From: Syntrophorhabdus sp. PtaB.Bin184
Lineage (GTDB): Bacteria > Desulfobacterota > Syntrophorhabdia > Syntrophorhabdales > Syntrophorhabdaceae
NCBI GenBank assembly: GCA_002067555.1
Contig: MVQQ01000180.1
Coordinates: 1 to 8,272 of the forward strand
Direction: 5' to 3'
Length of the DNA: 8,272 nucleotides
Of the stretch, positions 5,028-8,272 are shown in pieces. Position 1 is the first letter of the stretch. Each line of letters opens with the position of its first letter. The notes below the pieces were generated by a model. That model worked only from the letters and a program-made list of their open reading frames with translations. It had not been told where the DNA came from and did no database searches. The translations under genes and the position numbers were made by a program.

Positions 5028-5852
5028 ATGAACAGAATCGATGCTGAAACGCGAAGCGACAAGGGATTCTACAACCGGTCCCTTGAGAGGGCCCTCCAGA
5101 TCATGTGCGCCTTCACCAACGACCGGAATGCCTACACCCTCACGCAGCTCACGGAAGCGGTGCGGCTGCCCAAGGCCACGACCATCAGGCTCTGCTCCAC
5201 GCTTATCAAATACGGCTTCATGAAATTCGACCATTCGTCCATGCAGTATTCACTGGGCATCCGGCTCTTCGAACTGGGGAGCATAGTCTACTCGTCGCTC
5301 TCCCTCAGGAAGACGGCGTCTCCTTTCCTGCACCAGCTGCAGGTAAGGTCGGGCAAGACCTGCTTCCTGGGTATTCTCGAAAATGATGAACTTGTCTATC
5401 TCGACAAAAGGGAGAGTCCCGGGAACCCCATCCGTTTCGCTTCCCAGATAGGCAGGATCCGTCCGCCCTATTTCGGCATGCTCGGACAGGTCCTCATGGC
5501 CTCGCTTCCGGAAGACGAGGTGGACAGGATCCTTCAGAAGACCCCCCTGGCGTCCCACACAAAGAACACGACCACCGACCCCTACGAATTCCGGGAGAAA
5601 CTGGCGAGGATACGCAAGCAGGGTTACATCATAGAGGATGGAGAGGCGATCGAGGGCATCTCGGGTGTTGCGGCCCCCATATACAATTTCACGGGGTCCG
5701 TGGTTGCGGCGGTCGGTGTCAGCTTCATCTCTTCCTCGGTGGATGCGAAAGGCAAGGAAGCCCTTCTTGCCGAGGTCCTGAAAGCCGCCGATGCCATCTC
5801 CCAGGAAATGGGCTACGGGGGAGTCAGGGGCCCTTCCGTGGCCGCGGGCTGA
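5028..5852 (+). CDS. IclR-family transcriptional regulator
   Basis: This is a 274-residue DNA-binding regulator with the two-domain IclR layout. An N-terminal winged helix-turn-helix spans about 15-76: SLERALQIMCAFTNDRNAYTL leads into it, the recognition-helix segment is LPKATTIRLCSTLIKYGFM at 47-65, and the wing is followed by YSLGIRLFELGS. A C-terminal effector-binding domain spans about 85-262, with GKTCFLGILENDELVYLDK (109-127) and the signature ISGVAAPIYNFTGSVVAAVGVS (211-232). The length is normal. GAGGTG (5015-5020) lies 7 nt before ATG 5028. The gene is divergent from the TRAP operon, and sites resembling an IclR operator occur at its own, the TRAP and the hydratase promoters, so it probably controls all three. 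The effector is likely the imported acid or its CoA ester (inference). It converges with the histidine kinase gene, leaving 10 nt between stops. Confidence 0.95.
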   Translation: MNRIDAETRSDKGFYNRSLERALQIMCAFTNDRNAYTLTQLTEAVRLPKATTIRLCSTLIKYGFMKFDHSSMQYSLGIRLFELGSIVYSSLSLRKTASPFLHQLQVRSGKTCFLGILENDELVYLDKRESPGNPIRFASQIGRIRPPYFGMLGQVLMASLPEDEVDRILQKTPLASHTKNTTTDPYEFREKLARIRKQGYIIEDGEAIEGISGVAAPIYNFTGSVVAAVGVSFISSSVDAKGKEALLAEVLKAADAISQEMGYGGVRGPSVAAG

Positions 5853-5862
5853 CGGTCTCGTT

Positions 5863-8272
5863 TCACCTGTCCAGGACTTCGCGGACCTTTGCCAGGAGTT
5901 TGTCGATGAGAAGTGGTTTCGCTATGAAATCGAACGTCCCCTCCTCCACACCTTTGTCAAGGACGATGTCTCTCGTGTAACCGCTCATGAATAGCACTCT
6001 GGCATGGGGATCCATCCCGCGTATCTCTTCGTAGGCCTCGCGCCCGTTCCTTTTCGGCATGACCGAGTCAAGGATCACGAGGTTAACGTCCGCAGTGTCC
6101 CTGAAGCGCCGGACGGCTTCTTCGCCGTCGACGGCCTCGACTATCCTGTAGCCATACCGTTTCAACACGTCACACATGAACCTGCGCACCTCCCCGTCGT
6201 CCTCGGCAACAAGGATCAACTCGTACCCCCCTTTTACGGCAGACGCCTGCCGCTCCTCATCATTCGCCGTGAGGTCCACGGCCGGAAGGTAGATGAAGAA
6301 CGTGGTACCCCGGTTCGGCTCGCTGTCCACGGTGATATATCCGTTGTGCTGCTTCACGATACCGTAGACGGTGGCGAGGCCGAGACCCGTGCCCCTGCCC
6401 AGTTCCTTCGTCGTGAAGAAGGGTTCGAATATCTTTTCACGGGTCGCCGCGTCCATACCCGTGCCGGTGTCGGAGACGCGCATCAGCACGTAACGTCCCG
6501 GCGCCCCGAAACCAAAGCTTCTCACGAATCCCCGGTCCATGTTGACCACATCCGTTTCTATGGTGAGCACGCCTCCCTTCGGCATGGCGTCCCGGGCATT
6601 CGTTACCAGGTTGAAGAGGATCTGGTCGATCTGGGACCTGTCGGCCATCACCACCGTACCCTCTCCGGTGAAGCGTGTCGAGAGGTCTATGTCCTCCGTG
6701 ATCAGCCTCTTCAACAGCTTCTGCGTCGCTCGGACCGCGTCATTGACGTCGAGCGGCGCGAGGGTGACGGGCTGCTGCCTGCTGAAGGTCAGGAGGCTCC
6801 GGGTAAGATCGGCGGCCTTTTCGGAGGCGGAGAGGACCTGGTCCATGTAGGGCAGAAGCGGGCTGTCCTTTTCCATCTTCATCCGCACGATCGTGGCGTA
6901 CCCAATGAGGGCTGTGAGTATATTGTTGAAATCGTGGGCGATACCACCTGCCAGGGTACCCACGGATTCCATCTTCTGCGCCTGACGGAGTTGTGAATGG
7001 AGCTTCACCTCCTCCGTTATGTCCCTCTTCAGGGAGATATACCCTGTGATCCCGCCCGAGGAGCTCACAAGGGGGCTTATGATGGCGTCCTCCTGGATGA
7101 GGGCGCCATCCTTTCGCCTGTTCGTGATCTGGCCCGTCCAGATGTTGCCGCTCCCGATGGTGTCCCAGAGGTTCTCGTAAAAGACCCCGTCATGGACGCC
7201 GCTCTTCACGAGACGCGGTGTCTGGCCGATGGCCTCCTGCCTCCGGTATCCGGTGATTCTTTCAAAGGCCGGGTTCACGTACTGTATCACCCCGTCGGCA
7301 TCGGTGATGATTATCTCCTCCGCCGCCTGCTCGATGGCGACGCTCAGGCGCCTCAGTTCCTCCTCCGTCTGTTTTCTCTTTGTCACGTCACGAACGATCG
7401 CCTGAAGGTATGCCTCGCCGCGAATGTCGATCCTTGTCAGGCTGACCTCGGCATCGAAGGGTGTTCCATCGGCACGAAGATACTTCCATTCGAAGAATTG
7501 AGGCACCCCCTCGAGACATGCCTTTGTCTTCACCGAAGCCTCTTTCAGGGAATCCCTGCCGTCCGCCTGGACAGGGGGAGAAAACTGGGCGAGGGTCTTT
7601 CCCACTATCTCGTCCCGCGTGCAACGGAACATCTCGAGCGTCTTCTCGTTGCAGTCAATGATCACATCCCTCGCTATGACTATGGCGTCGCCGGCCGACT
7701 CGAAGAGGGCATGGAGCCGCTCCTCGCTCATGCGCAGAGTGTTCTCCATCCGCTTGCGCTCCGTGACGTCCCGCATGAAGGCGCAGGCATATTCCATGTC
7801 TCCGTAGCTGAGAAAGCTCGCGCTGATCTCAAGGGAGAAAACGCTTCCGTCCTTTCTCGTCGGCCGGACTTCGAGGAGCAAAGAACCGTCCTGCCTGAGT
7901 CTCGTCCATGCCGGTGCCCACGCCTGACGGGGATAGGCAGGATCCACGTCGAAAACGGTCATCGACAGGAGTTCCTCCCGGGAATATCCCAGGGACTCGC
8001 AGGAGGCGTCGTTGGCGTAGAATATCGAGCCGTCGTCTCTTACCCACACGATCAGGTCCCGCGCCCGGTCCATGGCGAACTGGGTGAACCGCAGGGACTC
8101 CTCGGTCCGTTGCCGTTCCGTGACATCGACGACGGTGAAAATGCAGGAATCGCGGTCCATGAAGCGCAATTGAACGAGAACATCCCGGATCTCGCCATCC
8201 GCCCTTACCATCTTCGTTCGGACCTCTTCCTCGCGATACAGGATCTCGCCCACCCTCTCATATTCTTCGAGA
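5863..8272 (-). CDS. multi-PAS hybrid sensor histidine kinase with C-terminal receiver (5' end outside window)
   Basis: This is a signalling kinase that would autophosphorylate a histidine and pass phosphate to its own receiver. Counting from the GTG at 8253 as residue 1, the order is: the end of a PAS domain closing in VVDVTERQRTEESL; a PAS at about 52-168 (closing RDVTERKRMENTL); a PAS at 172-293 (RDVTKRKQTEEEL); a PAS at 298-417 (YISLKRDITEE); HisKA at 425-490 with His440 in GGIAHDFNNIL; and HATPase at 535-657 with N box NLVTNARDAM, G1 DTGTGM, F box FEPFFTT and G2 GRGTGLGLA. The receiver is at 676-795, with acidic residues 684-686, acceptor Asp729 (VILDSVMP), Ser757 and Lys779 (AKP). All catalytic residues are present. 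The reading frame continues uninterrupted to the window edge (encoding LEEYER), so the GTG is not the true start. No membrane segment is visible in this part. A HisKA with HDFNN belongs to the hybrid PAS-kinase group common in environmental Proteobacteria. Confidence 0.93.
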   Translation of the reverse strand, partial: LEEYERVGEILYREEEVRTKMVRADGEIRDVLVQLRFMDRDSCIFTVVDVTERQRTEESLRFTQFAMDRARDLIVWVRDDGSIFYANDASCESLGYSREELLSMTVFDVDPAYPRQAWAPAWTRLRQDGSLLLEVRPTRKDGSVFSLEISASFLSYGDMEYACAFMRDVTERKRMENTLRMSEERLHALFESAGDAIVIARDVIIDCNEKTLEMFRCTRDEIVGKTLAQFSPPVQADGRDSLKEASVKTKACLEGVPQFFEWKYLRADGTPFDAEVSLTRIDIRGEAYLQAIVRDVTKRKQTEEELRRLSVAIEQAAEEIIITDADGVIQYVNPAFERITGYRRQEAIGQTPRLVKSGVHDGVFYENLWDTIGSGNIWTGQITNRRKDGALIQEDAIISPLVSSSGGITGYISLKRDITEEVKLHSQLRQAQKMESVGTLAGGIAHDFNNILTALIGYATIVRMKMEKDSPLLPYMDQVLSASEKAADLTRSLLTFSRQQPVTLAPLDVNDAVRATQKLLKRLITEDIDLSTRFTGEGTVVMADRSQIDQILFNLVTNARDAMPKGGVLTIETDVVNMDRGFVRSFGFGAPGRYVLMRVSDTGTGMDAATREKIFEPFFTTKELGRGTGLGLATVYGIVKQHNGYITVDSEPNRGTTFFIYLPAVDLTANDEERQASAVKGGYELILVAEDDGEVRRFMCDVLKRYGYRIVEAVDGEEAVRRFRDTADVNLVILDSVMPKRNGREAYEEIRGMDPHARVLFMSGYTRDIVLDKGVEEGTFDFIAKPLLIDKLLAKVREVLDR

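Noticed and set aside
4947..5088. Exact 12-nt direct repeat GGTCCCTTGAGA at 4947-4958 and 5077-5088
   Set aside because: About two such 12-mer matches are expected by chance in a window of this size, and one copy is inside iclR coding sequence with no symmetry.
8251..8253. GTG at 8253 as the kinase start
   Set aside because: The frame stays open to the window edge, and a start here would cut a PAS domain in half; the gene is treated as partial.

Overview
The window is a catabolic and transport locus from a bacterium with moderately high GC. Its families (DctP-type TRAP transporter, enoyl-CoA hydratase, old-yellow-enzyme flavin reductase, IclR regulator, PAS-rich hybrid histidine kinase) and the style of its proteins suggest a Gram-negative anaerobe of the former Deltaproteobacteria, for example a syntrophic or sulfate-reducing Desulfobacterota lineage. 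That placement is an inference from gene content; there is no rRNA or other phylogenetic marker here.

Layout. On the minus strand at the left end lie the N-terminal 168 codons of an NADH:flavin oxidoreductase (1-504, cut by the window edge) and, 41 nt upstream of it, an enoyl-CoA hydratase gene (546-1325) with its own strong promoter (1362-1389). A gene-free stretch (1363-1755) follows. It holds degenerate heptamer repeats in opposite orientations and a strong hairpin terminator for the next operon. A complete three-gene TRAP transporter operon runs leftward from 4672 to 1756 in the order small membrane subunit (dctQ), large membrane subunit (dctM), periplasmic binding protein (dctP). A 355-nt regulatory region (4673-5027) separates it from a divergent, plus-strand IclR-family regulator gene (5028-5852). 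The regulator gene converges, with only 10 nt between stop codons, on a large minus-strand hybrid sensor kinase (5863 to beyond 8272). The kinase has at least three complete PAS domains plus part of another, then HisKA, HATPase and receiver domains; its 5' end is outside the window.

How it may work. The transporter would import an organic acid, and the hydratase and flavin reductase would act on the derived enoyl-CoA or enoate. The IclR protein is the natural local regulator. The most interesting signal is in the non-coding DNA. A 13-bp imperfect palindrome, TTCAT-N3-RTGAW, lies on the core promoters of the hydratase operon, the TRAP operon and iclR itself. The hydratase and iclR promoter-operator-leader regions also look like copies of each other over about 65 nt, down to the Shine-Dalgarno sequence. 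This predicts a small IclR regulon linking uptake to catabolism. No CRISPR array, tRNA, rRNA, transposase or phage gene is visible, and no wholly novel protein system was found.
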